DNA of 64,000 bases from Rhizobium rhododendri. GTDB lineage: Bacteria > Pseudomonadota > Alphaproteobacteria > Rhizobiales > Rhizobiaceae. The translations under genes were made by a program, and so were the position numbers. Shown here piece after piece: positions 7,558 to 16,251 of the stretch (the first letter of the stretch is position 1; each line of letters opens with the position of its first letter). The stretch spans positions 3,053,001-3,117,000 of the forward strand of contig NZ_CP117267.1 in the NCBI RefSeq assembly GCF_007000325.2, read 5' to 3'. The notes beneath the pieces are model-generated. The model saw only the letters and a list, made by a program, of their open reading frames with translations. It did not search any database and was not told the DNA's origin.

Positions 7558-9429
7558 TCAGGCGGGCCGCACCGTCTCCTTGCGGACAATGGGGCGCCGT
7601 GCCGGGTTTTGTCCGCGAGCAGCACCCGAGACAGGCTTTGCAGGCGGCGCTGTCGGGTCCGGCGGAACCAGGGCCTGCAGATGCAATACCCGCGGCGACA
7701 TGAGTTCAAGATAAGCCTCTGAACGGCCGATATAGATCATCGTCGTATCCTTGAGTTCGCCCAGAAGCGCAACCAGGCGCTTCTGGATATCCGGCTCCAG
7801 GCCTTCGAGCGTTTCGTCGAGGATCAGCCAGCGCGGCTTGGCGAGCAGGGCATGGGCAAAGCCGACGGCCTTCTGTTCGTCGGTATCGAGCATACGATCC
7901 CAGCGGGCGTTCGTATCGAGCTTGCCTTTCAGCCTGCCGAGACCAGCTTTTTCAATCGCCATTTCGAGGTCGGAATCCGGGTAGGCATCGCGTGCCTCGG
8001 GGAATGTCATGGCCTCGCGCAGCGTTCCGCTCGGGACATAGGCGGTGTGCGGCATGAACAGCATGTCTTCCGGCGGCGGCAGGTCGATCTCGCCCTTGCC
8101 GCAATGCCATTCGCCGGCTAGCGCCTGGAACAACAGCTTGCGGTTCACGCCGTGATCGCCGTTGATCATGATGTGCTCGCCGGCGGTGATCGTCACCGTG
8201 CCCTCGCGGATCCGAAAACCGTTCTCGACGATCTCGTCGGACATCTTGGTCGAGACCTCGAGATCCTTCAGCACCATCATGCCAGGCGCAGCGCGGGCGA
8301 CGTCGATCATGTTGGGCAGGTGATCCTCGATATCCATCTCGACGACCGCCTCGCGAAAATCGGTAACGCGCATCAGCGTCGCGCGCCACTCGGCGATCGG
8401 CCCGAAATTGGCGACATACCAGCGCAGTGCCGTGTTCACCTGGTTGAAGGCGCCAACCACCATCATCAGCTGGCCGATGCTGAGGCCGCCCGAGAAGTAG
8501 GCTGGCGCCGCCACCAGGATTGGAATGACCAGCACCATCCAGCCGTAGCTCGCCGACACCCAGGTAAGATTGGTGTTGGCGATGGCCAGCTTACGGATAA
8601 CGCCGAGCACCGAGGAAATATCGCCGTTGATGCGGCGGCGCTCGTTTTCCTGTCCGCCGGCAATGGTGATCGACGGCATGTACTCGTTGGCGTGCATCAG
8701 CGCGAAACGCAGTTCGGCCTCCTTGGAGTAGCGGTCGGCATTGAGCCGCACCAGCTTGCCGCCGACGAACTGGCTGAGGAAAGAAGCCGAGGCGGCATAG
8801 ATAATCGCCGCCCATACCATGTATCCCGGAATGGAAAAGCTGCTGCCGCGAAAATGGAATATGAAGCCGCTCGACAGCTCCCAGAGCACGCCGATGAAGC
8901 TGATCAGCAGGATCGTCGACTGGACGAGGCCGATCGCAAGGCCCGTGGTGCTTTCTGCAAGGTTGCGGGCATCCTCATGGAGACGCTGGTCCGGATTGAC
9001 GCCGATCAGACCAGACGACGCCAGCCGCAGGGCGCGCTTGCCCTTCAGCCACTGATCGACCAGGTCGCGCGCCAGGCCCTCGCGCATGTAGAGCGCCGCC
9101 ATCTGGTTGAGCCAGGCCTGGATGACGTTGAGCACCAGCAGCGAGCCGGCGATCATGCCGAAGACACCAAGCTGTTTCACGAATTCGTTAAGGTCGCGTC
9201 GTGCCAGCGAATCGTAGAATGGCGCATTCCACTCGTTCAAGAGAACCTGCACATAAGCCGTCACGAGAATGATGACGAACAGCGATACCACGAGCGATAT
9301 GAGCCTGACGCGCACGGGCGAATGCCAGAACGCCGAAAGCATCATCCTCAACCTGTACAGCACACTCAAGTCGTATCCGACGCGCGCATCGCCCTGGACG
9401 CTGGGCTTCTCTGTAGTATCAACGGCCAT
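7558..9429 (-). CDS. SbmA/BacA-like ABC transporter with degenerate ATPase domain
   Basis: About 623 residues: an N-terminal membrane domain of the ABC_membrane_2/SbmA-BacA type (several helices between about 45 and 330; NEWNAPFYDSLARRD is a family signature), then a C-terminal nucleotide-binding domain. That domain is eroded. Where Walker A should be GxxGxGKS/T it reads GDHGVNRK, the LSxGEQQ signature reads LDTDEQK, the Q-loop position is MPHTAY, Walker B is WLILDETLEG and the H-loop is IYIGRSEAY. The frame is intact, so this is probably not a recent pseudogene. Start taken at 9429 with an AGGAT box upstream; 9483 is possible. Possible roles by family are peptide or very-long-chain fatty acid handling. 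Confidence 0.85.
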   Translation of the reverse strand: MAVDTTEKPSVQGDARVGYDLSVLYRLRMMLSAFWHSPVRVRLISLVVSLFVIILVTAYVQVLLNEWNAPFYDSLARRDLNEFVKQLGVFGMIAGSLLVLNVIQAWLNQMAALYMREGLARDLVDQWLKGKRALRLASSGLIGVNPDQRLHEDARNLAESTTGLAIGLVQSTILLISFIGVLWELSSGFIFHFRGSSFSIPGYMVWAAIIYAASASFLSQFVGGKLVRLNADRYSKEAELRFALMHANEYMPSITIAGGQENERRRINGDISSVLGVIRKLAIANTNLTWVSASYGWMVLVIPILVAAPAYFSGGLSIGQLMMVVGAFNQVNTALRWYVANFGPIAEWRATLMRVTDFREAVVEMDIEDHLPNMIDVARAAPGMMVLKDLEVSTKMSDEIVENGFRIREGTVTITAGEHIMINGDHGVNRKLLFQALAGEWHCGKGEIDLPPPEDMLFMPHTAYVPSGTLREAMTFPEARDAYPDSDLEMAIEKAGLGRLKGKLDTNARWDRMLDTDEQKAVGFAHALLAKPRWLILDETLEGLEPDIQKRLVALLGELKDTTMIYIGRSEAYLELMSPRVLHLQALVPPDPTAPPAKPVSGAARGQNPARRPIVRKETVRPA

Positions 9430-9673
9430 CAAAAAATCCTGATCCTCATCCCTCAGATAGTCATGGCCATCGCACATGTCCATCCATGCGAGCCCGAAGC
9501 GCGTAGCGCCAGCGATCCCTGGCCTGGAACCGCCCTCCTCGCCATCAGCTTGCGCTTCAAACCTTATGAAAGCCTTATACGCCCGAATGCCGCTGCAGGT
9601 TCACCACGCCGCGCCGCGCATTTACCAACCGGCGATTGATGTTGATTCGAAACCTGTCCAGCGCTATTTAACA

Positions 9674-9734
9674 TCGCGTGGTGATTTGGCCGGCCGGCTT
9701 GCAGCCACGTTAAACAAGTCGCTAAATCAGGGCC
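9674..9734 (+). promoter_or_regulatory. SAM-II riboswitch
   Basis: The stretch closely matches the SAM-II (metA) riboswitch of alphaproteobacteria. The P1 arms CGTGG (9677-9681) and CCACG (9705-9709) enclose the loop TGATTTGGCC...GGCTTGCAG, followed by TTAAACAAGTCGCTAAA. The loop GGCC can pair with GGCC at 9731-9734 to form the pseudoknot. It lies about 60 bp upstream of metA, the usual target: bound S-adenosylmethionine lowers expression of methionine synthesis. Confidence 0.93.
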
Positions 9735-9794
9735 GCATGCGGACCGGTAGCGATTCGTTTTTTCGCCGCCGGTTTAGTTGATCGAGTAACGCGC

Positions 9795-10718
9795 ATGCCC
9801 ATTAAGATCCCCGATACACTGCCCGCCTTCGATACCCTCGTCAAAGAGGGCGTGCGGGTGATGACAGAGACGATGGCCGTCCGTCAGGATATCCGTCCGC
9901 TGCAGATCGGGCTGCTCAACCTGATGCCCAACAAGATCAAGACCGAAATACAGATGGCGCGCCTCGTCGGCGCCTCGCCGCTGCAGGTCGAGTTCTCGCT
10001 GATCCGCATCGGTGGGCACAAGGCGAAGAACACTTCCGAGGAGCATCTCCTGTCGTTCTACGAGACCTGGGAGGAGATCAGGCATCGCAAGTTCGACGGC
10101 TTCATCATCACCGGTGCGCCGATCGAGTTGCTCGACTTCGAGGAAGTCACCTACTGGGACGAAATGCGCCAGATCCTCGACTGGACGACCACCAACGTTC
10201 ATTCGACGCTGAACGTCTGCTGGGGTGCGATGGCGGCGATCTACCATTTTCACGGCGTGCCGAAGCACCTGCTGAAGGAAAAGGCGTTCGGTGTCTACCG
10301 GCACCAGAACCTGAACCCGTCCTCGGTCTATCTCAACGGCTTTTCCGACGACTTCGGCGTGCCCGTGTCGCGCTGGACCGAAGTCCGCCGCAAGGATGTC
10401 GAAACCGTCCCTGGCTTGGAAATCCTGATGGAATCGCCGGAAATGGGCATTTGCCTTGTGCACGAGAAGACAGCAAGGCGGCTCTACATGTTCAACCACG
10501 TCGAATACGATTCGACGTCGCTGGCAGACGAATATTTCCGCGACGTCGATGCCGGCATCCCGATCAAGATGCCGCACGACTATTTCCCGCACAACGATCC
10601 GTCCCTGACGCCGCCCAACCGCTGGCGCAGCCACGCTCATCTGTTCGTCGGCAACTGGATCAACGAGATATACCAGACGACACCTTACGACATGGCCGAC
10701 ATCGGCTTGCAGAAATAG
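9795..10718 (+). CDS. metA: Homoserine O-acyltransferase MetA
   Basis: A 307-residue enzyme of the MetA (homoserine O-succinyl/acetyltransferase) family, first committed step of methionine synthesis. Visible family segments are [18 protein letters not shown] near the N-terminus, [17 protein letters not shown], and [16 protein letters not shown], where the Cys is the catalytic nucleophile. MFNHVEYD carries the catalytic-triad histidine segment. MetA proteins outside enterobacteria often use acetyl-CoA, so the acyl donor is left open. The SAM-II riboswitch upstream fits methionine control. Confidence 0.96.
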   Translation: MPIKIPDTLPAFDTLVKEGVRVMTETMAVRQDIRPLQIGLLNLMPNKIKTEIQMARLVGASPLQVEFSLIRIGGHKAKNTSEEHLLSFYETWEEIRHRKFDGFIITGAPIELLDFEEVTYWDEMRQILDWTTTNVHSTLNVCWGAMAAIYHFHGVPKHLLKEKAFGVYRHQNLNPSSVYLNGFSDDFGVPVSRWTEVRRKDVETVPGLEILMESPEMGICLVHEKTARRLYMFNHVEYDSTSLADEYFRDVDAGIPIKMPHDYFPHNDPSLTPPNRWRSHAHLFVGNWINEIYQTTPYDMADIGLQK

Positions 10719-10824
10719 TCACGTCCCCGGGACGGAGGTCTGATTCCGCCGGCAGGCGGGTTGCGGATAGCGGCGAATGGAGGCAGGGTCGGCGCCTCGC
10801 ATTAGAGACGAATGGGATGAGGAC

Positions 10825-11850
10825 ATGACGGACAGCACTTTGCAGCGCGAAGTTTTCGGCAAGACTGCGGCCGGCGAGACGGTACACCGCGTCAAGATTA
10901 CAGGCGGCGGGCTGACTGCCCATGTCATCAGCTGGGGAGCGGTGATCCAGGACCTCCGGCTTGAAAACCACGCGCCGGCCCTGACGCTTGGCTTCGACAA
11001 CTTCGAAAGCTACGAAAAGCACTCCGCCTATTTCGGCGCAACGCCCGGCCGCTGCGCCAACCGAATCGCCGACGGCAGGTTCACGCTCGACGGCAAGACG
11101 TACCAGCTGGACCTGAACGAGAACGGCGTAACCCATCTGCACGGCGGCTTCGACAATATCGCCCTGCGCAACTGGACGATCGTCGAGCATGCCGCCGACC
11201 GCGTCGTCCTCAAGATCGTAGATCCCGATGGCCGCAGCGGCTATCCCGGCAACTGCACGATCCAGGCTACCTACTGGGTCCACGGCAATGGTGAGCTATC
11301 GGTAATCTACGAGACCACGACAGACCAGCCGACCATTGCCAATGTCTGCCAGCACGCCTACTTCAATCTCGACGGCCGCGACGATGCGCTCGACCACGAC
11401 ATCATGATCGCAGCCGACCACTACCTGCCGACCGATGCGCGGCAGATCCCGACCGGCGAGATCGCTCCCGTCGCCGGCACGCCCTTCGACCTGAGAGAAA
11501 TGGGCCCGATGAAGCGCTTCGTCGACGGTGAACAGGTACTATACGACCACAATTTCTGTTTATCGCAGGAGCGCACGGCCAAGCGCGCCGTTGTTCTCGC
11601 CCGCAGCATCAATTCCGGCGTAACGCTCGAAGTGCGTACGACGGAACCGGGCGTCCAACTCTACGCCGGCTTCAAGCTCGACGTCCCCGTCCCCGGCATT
11701 GACGGCAAGATGATGGGTCCGTTCGCCGGTTTCTGCCTGGAGACGCAGATCTGGCCCGACGCCATCAACCAGCCGGGCTTTTCCTCCGCTTCGCTCCATC
11801 CCGGCGAAGTCCTGCGCCAGGAAACGGACTACATTTTCACGAAGAACTGA
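10825..11850 (+). CDS. galM: Aldose 1-epimerase (galactose mutarotase)
   Basis: A 341-residue GalM-type mutarotase that interconverts alpha and beta anomers of hexoses in the cytoplasm. Motifs are GRCANRIADGRF, GVTHLHGGF, NVCQHAYFNLDG (catalytic-histidine segment) and GFCLETQIWPDAIN (catalytic-glutamate segment near the C-terminus). I chose the ATG at 10825 because GATGAGG lies just upstream; a start 16 codons earlier adds unrelated residues. A 10-bp stem-loop follows the gene, so it is probably separate from the nag operon despite pointing the same way. Confidence 0.93.
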   Translation: MTDSTLQREVFGKTAAGETVHRVKITGGGLTAHVISWGAVIQDLRLENHAPALTLGFDNFESYEKHSAYFGATPGRCANRIADGRFTLDGKTYQLDLNENGVTHLHGGFDNIALRNWTIVEHAADRVVLKIVDPDGRSGYPGNCTIQATYWVHGNGELSVIYETTTDQPTIANVCQHAYFNLDGRDDALDHDIMIAADHYLPTDARQIPTGEIAPVAGTPFDLREMGPMKRFVDGEQVLYDHNFCLSQERTAKRAVVLARSINSGVTLEVRTTEPGVQLYAGFKLDVPVPGIDGKMMGPFAGFCLETQIWPDAINQPGFSSASLHPGEVLRQETDYIFTKN

Positions 11851-11862
11851 GCGCGCAGCCTT

Positions 11863-11889
11863 CGCTGGTCGCAGGCCAAGCGACCAGCG
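11863..11889 (+). terminator. Hairpin after galM
   Basis: CGCTGGTCGC (11863-11872) pairs perfectly with GCGACCAGCG (11880-11889) around a 7-nt loop, starting 13 bp after the galM stop. No T run follows, so it may be a weak or Rho-assisted terminator. Confidence 0.6.
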
Positions 11890-11902
11890 CCCAAGAGATA
11901 CC

Positions 11903-11938
11903 TTGCAAAGTGGTCCTACATAGGTTCTAATCCGAACC
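11903..11938 (+). promoter_or_regulatory. Candidate nagR promoter with dyad operator
   Basis: TTGCAA (11903-11908) and TCTAAT (11926-11931) are separated by 17 bp and resemble a housekeeping promoter. Two dyads overlap it: CCTA-CA-TAGG (11915-11924) and GGTTC-N6-GAACC (11923-11938). The expected transcription start falls at or next to the nagR ATG (11940), and no Shine-Dalgarno sequence is present, so the message may be leaderless and autoregulated. Confidence 0.5.
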
Positions 11939-11939
11939 C

Positions 11940-12713
11940 ATGGATAGAACCAGTTTGATTTCCGAACTGAATGGGCGCGGCTTGCGGGATGCGGCAGCGA
12001 GCGGGCCGCTTTACAGGCGTTTGGCGATAGCGCTGACCGGGCTTATTCAAGAAGGACTGTTGAAACCGGGCACTGCATTGCCGGCCGAGCGCGATCTCGC
12101 CGAAGGACTGCAGCTCGGCCGTGTCACCGTGCGCACCGCCTATCGCGACCTGCTGACGGCAGGCACTCTGGAGTCGCGGCACGGCAGCGGTACTTTCGTC
12201 TCCCAGAAGGTCGAGCGGATGGAACAGTCGCTCTGGCGCCTCTCCTCCTTCTCCGCCGATATGCGCTCGCGCGGTCGCTCGCCGGCGGCAAAAATCCTGT
12301 CCCGGAGCGTTTCCATGCCGACGCCCGAGGAGACCTTCCTGCTCGGCCTCGGCGTCGACGAACCGGTGCTGCGGCTCGACCGATTGCGGCTGGCCGACGG
12401 ACTGCCGCTCGCCATCGAACGCGCCGTCGTCCCGACCCAGTTCCTGGCCGAAGACGCGGCCGGCGAGAGCTCCCTTTACGATGCCCTGACTGCCAACGGG
12501 TTCCGCCCGGTTCATGCCCTGCAGCGGCTGACCGCAGTCACCCTCGACCCATCCTCGGCCGCCACGCTTGACGTCAAGCCCGGAGCCCCGGCACTGCTGA
12601 TCGAGCGCATCTCGCGCCTGGCTGACCAGCGGGTCGTCGAATACACCAGATCGCATTATCGCGGCGACGCCTATGATTTCGTCGCAGAGCTGAAAATTGG
12701 AGATGACCTATGA
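11940..12713 (+). CDS. nagR: GntR/HutC-family transcriptional regulator, probable NagR
   Basis: A 257-residue regulator: an N-terminal GntR winged helix (about 20-90; LPAERDLAEGLQLGRVTVRTAYRDL then HGSGTFV) followed by a UTRA ligand-binding domain (about 105-250). Regulators with this layout next to nagA-type genes usually sense phosphorylated amino sugars such as GlcNAc-6-P or GlcN-6-P. Its stop overlaps the next start (ATGA), placing it first in the nag operon. Family call firm; effector inferred from neighbours. Confidence 0.88.
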   Translation: MDRTSLISELNGRGLRDAAASGPLYRRLAIALTGLIQEGLLKPGTALPAERDLAEGLQLGRVTVRTAYRDLLTAGTLESRHGSGTFVSQKVERMEQSLWRLSSFSADMRSRGRSPAAKILSRSVSMPTPEETFLLGLGVDEPVLRLDRLRLADGLPLAIERAVVPTQFLAEDAAGESSLYDALTANGFRPVHALQRLTAVTLDPSSAATLDVKPGAPALLIERISRLADQRVVEYTRSHYRGDAYDFVAELKIGDDL

Positions 12714-13735
12714 CGCAATCCCTGATGCTGACCGAGGCCGGCCAGTCGCCCGATGCCGTGGCGACCTTGCTGGAGAAGGAAAAGCCGGTCTTCGCCGAAA
12801 TCGCCAAGCTGTTTGCTGTGGCTAGACCCTCCGTCGTCACCACGGCGGCGCGCGGCTCGTCGGACCATGCTGCGACCTTCTTCAAGTATCTGTTCGAGAT
12901 CTCCTGCGGCGTCCCCGTCGCCTCGATCGGCCCGTCGATCGCCTCGGTCTACAATGCGCCGCTGCATCTGAAGGGTGGCATCCATTTCACCGTGTCGCAG
13001 TCCGGCGGCAGCCCCGATATCATCGCCCTGCAGGCCGCCGCCAAGAAGGGCGGAGCAACAACGATCGCCGTCGTCAACGTCACCGACAGCCCACTGGCGC
13101 GGCAAGCCGATATCGTCCTCGACCTGCATGCGGGCCCTGAGAAAAGCGTCGCCGCAACGAAATCCTTCATCACCGCCGTCGCTGCCCTGTCGGGCGTTAC
13201 CGCTGCCGTCTCCGGCAACAGCGCACTGCAGGATGGCCTTTCACGCCTGCCCCAGGCATTGGCAGCCACCGATGGCATCGATAGTGCTGCCGCCGAGGAG
13301 GTGCTGTTCGGAGCCAGCTCGCTCTACACCGGCGGTCGTGGTCCGGCCTTCGCCATCGCGCTGGAAGCGGCGCTGAAGGCCAAGGAGACGTCGGGCCTGC
13401 ACGCCGAGGCCTTCTCGCTCGCCGAATTGATGCACGGCCCGATGCGGCTGGTTCAGCCCGGCTTCCCGGTCGTTGCTTTCGCCCCGGACGACGCCGCGTT
13501 TGCCAACAACGCCCAGGCTCTGGAGCGCCTTCAGAAACTCGGCGCCACCGCCGTGTCTTTCTCGACCACCCCGCTGCCGGGTATCAACCTGACAATGCCC
13601 TCGACCGGAAACGGCCTCATCGACCCGCTGGTCTCCCTGCTCTGCTACTATCGGATGATCGAGCGAGTGACGCGCCGCAAGGGTTTCGATCCCGACAAGC
13701 CGGCTAATCTTCTCAAGGTGACGGAGACGATGTGA
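12710..13735 (+). CDS. SIS-domain glucosamine-6-phosphate deaminase (NagB-II type)
   Basis: A 341-residue protein with two SIS sugar-isomerase domains, resembling the isomerase half of GlmS without the glutaminase domain. The first domain shows ARGSSDHAA and FTVSQSGGSPD, and AATKSFI follows near residue 145. The second shows YTGGRGPAFAIALEAALKAKETSGLHAEAFS, with the ELMHGP stretch typical of GlmS/NagB-II. In nag operons this type replaces classical NagB and converts GlcN-6-P to fructose-6-P plus ammonia. Overlaps nagR by four bases and nagA by one. Confidence 0.88.
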   Translation: MTQSLMLTEAGQSPDAVATLLEKEKPVFAEIAKLFAVARPSVVTTAARGSSDHAATFFKYLFEISCGVPVASIGPSIASVYNAPLHLKGGIHFTVSQSGGSPDIIALQAAAKKGGATTIAVVNVTDSPLARQADIVLDLHAGPEKSVAATKSFITAVAALSGVTAAVSGNSALQDGLSRLPQALAATDGIDSAAAEEVLFGASSLYTGGRGPAFAIALEAALKAKETSGLHAEAFSLAELMHGPMRLVQPGFPVVAFAPDDAAFANNAQALERLQKLGATAVSFSTTPLPGINLTMPSTGNGLIDPLVSLLCYYRMIERVTRRKGFDPDKPANLLKVTETM

Positions 13736-14919
13736 TGGACTACACGGTCTTTACCGGCGCCCGCATCTTCGACGGCGACCGCTTTCACGACGACAACGCG
13801 CTTGTTGTCGGCGATGGCCGGGTGCAGGCGATCACCGCCCGAAATAGCCTGCCGGAGAGCAGTGTGCGTGTGGAACTCGACGGCGGCGTGCTGGCACCGG
13901 GCTTCATCGACGCACAGGTGAACGGCGGCGGCGGGCGGCTGCTGAACGAAGATCCGTCGCCGGCCTCGATGTATACCATTGCCGAAGGCCATCGCCGTTA
14001 TGGCACGACTTCCCTGCTGCCGACGCTGATCACAGACATCGGCGCTGCCACGACCCGGGCGATCGAAGCCGCCATCGAGGCTGTCAAAGCCGACCGGGGT
14101 GTCGTCGGCCTGCACCTCGAAGGGCCCCACCTGTCGCCGGCGCGCAGGGGCGCCCACCTGCCGGAACTGATGCGGCCGGTTGAGGACAGCGATGTTACGA
14201 CCTTCATCCGTGCCCGCGAGGCAATCGGCACGCTGCTGGTCACCATCGCCGCCGAGCAGGTGACGCCCCGCCAGGTGCAGGCGCTGAACGAGGGCGGCGT
14301 CATCGTCAGCCTCGGTCATTCCGATTGCGCGGCCGATGTTGCGGACGCCCTTTTCGATGCCGGCGCCCGTGGCGTCACCCATCTCTACAATGCCATGAGC
14401 CAGCTAGGCCATCGCAGCCCAGGTCTGGTCGGTGCGGCGCTCGATCATCCCCGTACGTGGTGCGGCATGATTGCCGATGGTCACCATGTCGATCCCCGTG
14501 CCTTGCGCGTCGCCCTGCGCGCCAAGCGCGGCGAGGGCAAGCTGTTCTTCGTCACCGATGCCATGTCGCTGGTAGGTTCCGATGCCGACAGCTTCGAGCT
14601 GAACGGCCGCACGGTCTACCGCGAGAAGGGCGGCTTCTGCTCGAAGGTGGTACTGGCCGACGGCACGCTGGCCGGCTCCGACGTCGACATGGCCTCGACC
14701 GTGCGCTACGGCGTCGGCATGCTGGAACTGCCGCTGGCCGAAGCGCTGCGCATGGCGACTTCCTACCCGGCCCGTTTTCTGCGCCTGACTGACAGGGGTC
14801 ACTTGTCGCCGGGTGCGCGTGCCGACCTCGTGCACATCAACGATGACATCGAGGCGACCGCCACCTGGATAGCCGGTGCTGCGAAGTCTGTCGGGACAGG
14901 CCCGGAGACATCCGTATGA
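13735..14919 (+). CDS. nagA: N-acetylglucosamine-6-phosphate deacetylase
   Basis: A 394-residue amidohydrolase that removes acetate from GlcNAc-6-P. Motifs in order: [13 protein letters not shown] (E. coli-type metal region with Gln and Asn), [27 protein letters not shown] and [10 protein letters not shown] (catalytic Asp). The ATG at 13735 overlaps the preceding TGA; a GTG three bases earlier is also in frame. The last four bases overlap the following SIS gene, supporting one transcript. Confidence 0.94.
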   Translation: MDYTVFTGARIFDGDRFHDDNALVVGDGRVQAITARNSLPESSVRVELDGGVLAPGFIDAQVNGGGGRLLNEDPSPASMYTIAEGHRRYGTTSLLPTLITDIGAATTRAIEAAIEAVKADRGVVGLHLEGPHLSPARRGAHLPELMRPVEDSDVTTFIRAREAIGTLLVTIAAEQVTPRQVQALNEGGVIVSLGHSDCAADVADALFDAGARGVTHLYNAMSQLGHRSPGLVGAALDHPRTWCGMIADGHHVDPRALRVALRAKRGEGKLFFVTDAMSLVGSDADSFELNGRTVYREKGGFCSKVVLADGTLAGSDVDMASTVRYGVGMLELPLAEALRMATSYPARFLRLTDRGHLSPGARADLVHINDDIEATATWIAGAAKSVGTGPETSV

Positions 14920-15644
14920 CCGCGATCACGGATGCCTATTTCCTGGAGGTGATCGAAAGGCTCGGTGCACTGCGCCAGTCTTTAGCCGAGCCGATGGCAA
15001 GGGCTGCTGCCGTTATCTGCGAGGCGGCGCGCAGCGACCACCGCGTTTATCTGTTCGGGACAGGCCACTCTCACATGCTGGCAGAAGAGGTGCATTATCG
15101 CGCCGGCGGACTGGCGATTACCGTTCCGGTACTGGTCGGCTCGGCGATGCTGCATGAAGGTGCCGTCATAAGCTCGATCTACGAGCGCACCCCGGGGCTG
15201 GTTCGACCGGTGCTGGAACGCTACCGGATGGAGCGTGGCGACGTGCTGGTCATCGCCTCCAATTCGGGCGTCAATGCCGCGCCGACGGAAGCCGCCGACT
15301 ACGGCCGGGAAATCGGCGCCACCGTCATCGCCATCACATCGCTCGCCTATTCGGCAGCCATCGCCAACGGTCGCAGGCGCCTCGCCGATATCGCAGACAT
15401 CGTCTTTGATAACGGTCTTCCCCCCGGCGATGCGCTGGTCGATTTGCCCGGCACCGACCTCAAGGTGGGGCCGGCATCGACTGCCATCGGCGCGACACTT
15501 CTAAATGCAATTTTTGCTGAAGTTGCTTCACAGCTGTCAGGAGACGGCGATCCGCCGGTCTACCGCAGCGCGAACATGCCGGGAGCGAAGGATATCAACC
15601 AGCGCCTAGTAGACATCTACAGGCCGCGAAACCCGCATCTTTGA
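14916..15644 (+). CDS. SIS-domain sugar-phosphate protein (UPF0309-like)
   Basis: A 242-residue single SIS-domain protein: [21 protein letters not shown] near residue 45, [18 protein letters not shown] near 110 and [19 protein letters not shown] near 185. This resembles UPF0309 proteins, which sit in amino-sugar loci but have no firmly known reaction. It overlaps nagA by four bases and closes the operon. Binding or isomerisation of an amino-sugar phosphate is a context inference; MurQ-like etherase activity is not clearly supported. Confidence 0.82.
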   Translation: MTAITDAYFLEVIERLGALRQSLAEPMARAAAVICEAARSDHRVYLFGTGHSHMLAEEVHYRAGGLAITVPVLVGSAMLHEGAVISSIYERTPGLVRPVLERYRMERGDVLVIASNSGVNAAPTEAADYGREIGATVIAITSLAYSAAIANGRRRLADIADIVFDNGLPPGDALVDLPGTDLKVGPASTAIGATLLNAIFAEVASQLSGDGDPPVYRSANMPGAKDINQRLVDIYRPRNPHL

Positions 15645-15672
15645 TGATGCCGGCAGGCAACTGACCAGTCGC

Positions 15673-16074
15673 TCAGGCGGCAAAGACTTCCATGTCACGG
15701 GGAACGGCGGCCAGTTGGCCGGTCAGCCGTCCCATTGCGTATTTCAGAGCTTGGGCCACCATTCCAGGCTGCACGGGCTTGCGCAGGACACCGAGGGTTC
15801 CCTGAATCCCGCCCGACACGACCTCGGGGTTTGCCGTCATGAAGACGACGGCTATGCCAAATTGCTCCGCCAGCATGCGGCCAATCGCCGGACCGGTTGG
15901 CCCGTCGGAAAGATTGACGTCGACGAGGGCGATATCAGCATGGGGTGCCGCCGCCAGCGCCCGCGCCATCGTGTTGGCGATGGCTGCGACCTGCAGTCCA
16001 TTGCTTTCCACCATGTCTTCGAGATCGAGTGCGATCAGCAACTCGTCTTCGACAATCAGCACTTTCCTGTCCAT
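15673..16074 (-). CDS. Single-domain response regulator
   Basis: A 133-residue receiver domain with no output domain. The acidic pocket is VEDE near residue 10, the phosphoacceptor is the first Asp of DVNLSDG near 52, and the conserved Thr and Lys are in FMTANP and LRKPV. I chose the ATG at 16074, placed seven bases after AAGGA; an ATG two codons earlier leaves poor spacing. No histidine kinase is nearby, so it is an orphan, possibly a phosphorelay intermediate like other stand-alone rhizobial receivers. A near-match to an EcfG promoter lies upstream. Confidence 0.85.
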   Translation of the reverse strand: MDRKVLIVEDELLIALDLEDMVESNGLQVAAIANTMARALAAAPHADIALVDVNLSDGPTGPAIGRMLAEQFGIAVVFMTANPEVVSGGIQGTLGVLRKPVQPGMVAQALKYAMGRLTGQLAAVPRDMEVFAA

Positions 16075-16162
16075 CGTCATATCCTTGAAGCCAGGTGGGG
16101 CGCATCAGGCCAGCACCTGAGGCTTGCAAAAGCAATACACACTGCCTCCACGTACCCCCTTG

Positions 16163-16187
16163 AATGGTCGGATCAGACGAATGTTCC
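16163..16187 (-). promoter_or_regulatory. Degenerate EcfG-like promoter
   Basis: On the minus strand GGAAC and CATT are separated by 16 bases, one mismatch from the EcfG consensus GGAAC-N16/17-CGTT. It lies about 90 bp upstream of the response-regulator start. Suggestive only. Confidence 0.3.
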
Positions 16188-16251
16188 ACGCGGAGACAAG
16201 AAATTTTCCTGCTACGGTTTCTTGACCATGAAATTGACGCCTTTGCTGTTC

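Noticed and set aside
8152..9639. 495-codon plus-strand frame
   Set aside because: Antisense to the ABC protein and lacks any motif.
11915..11924. Mobile-element end suggested by short inverted repeats near nagR
   Set aside because: No transposase and no target-site duplication; promoter dyads explain the repeats better.
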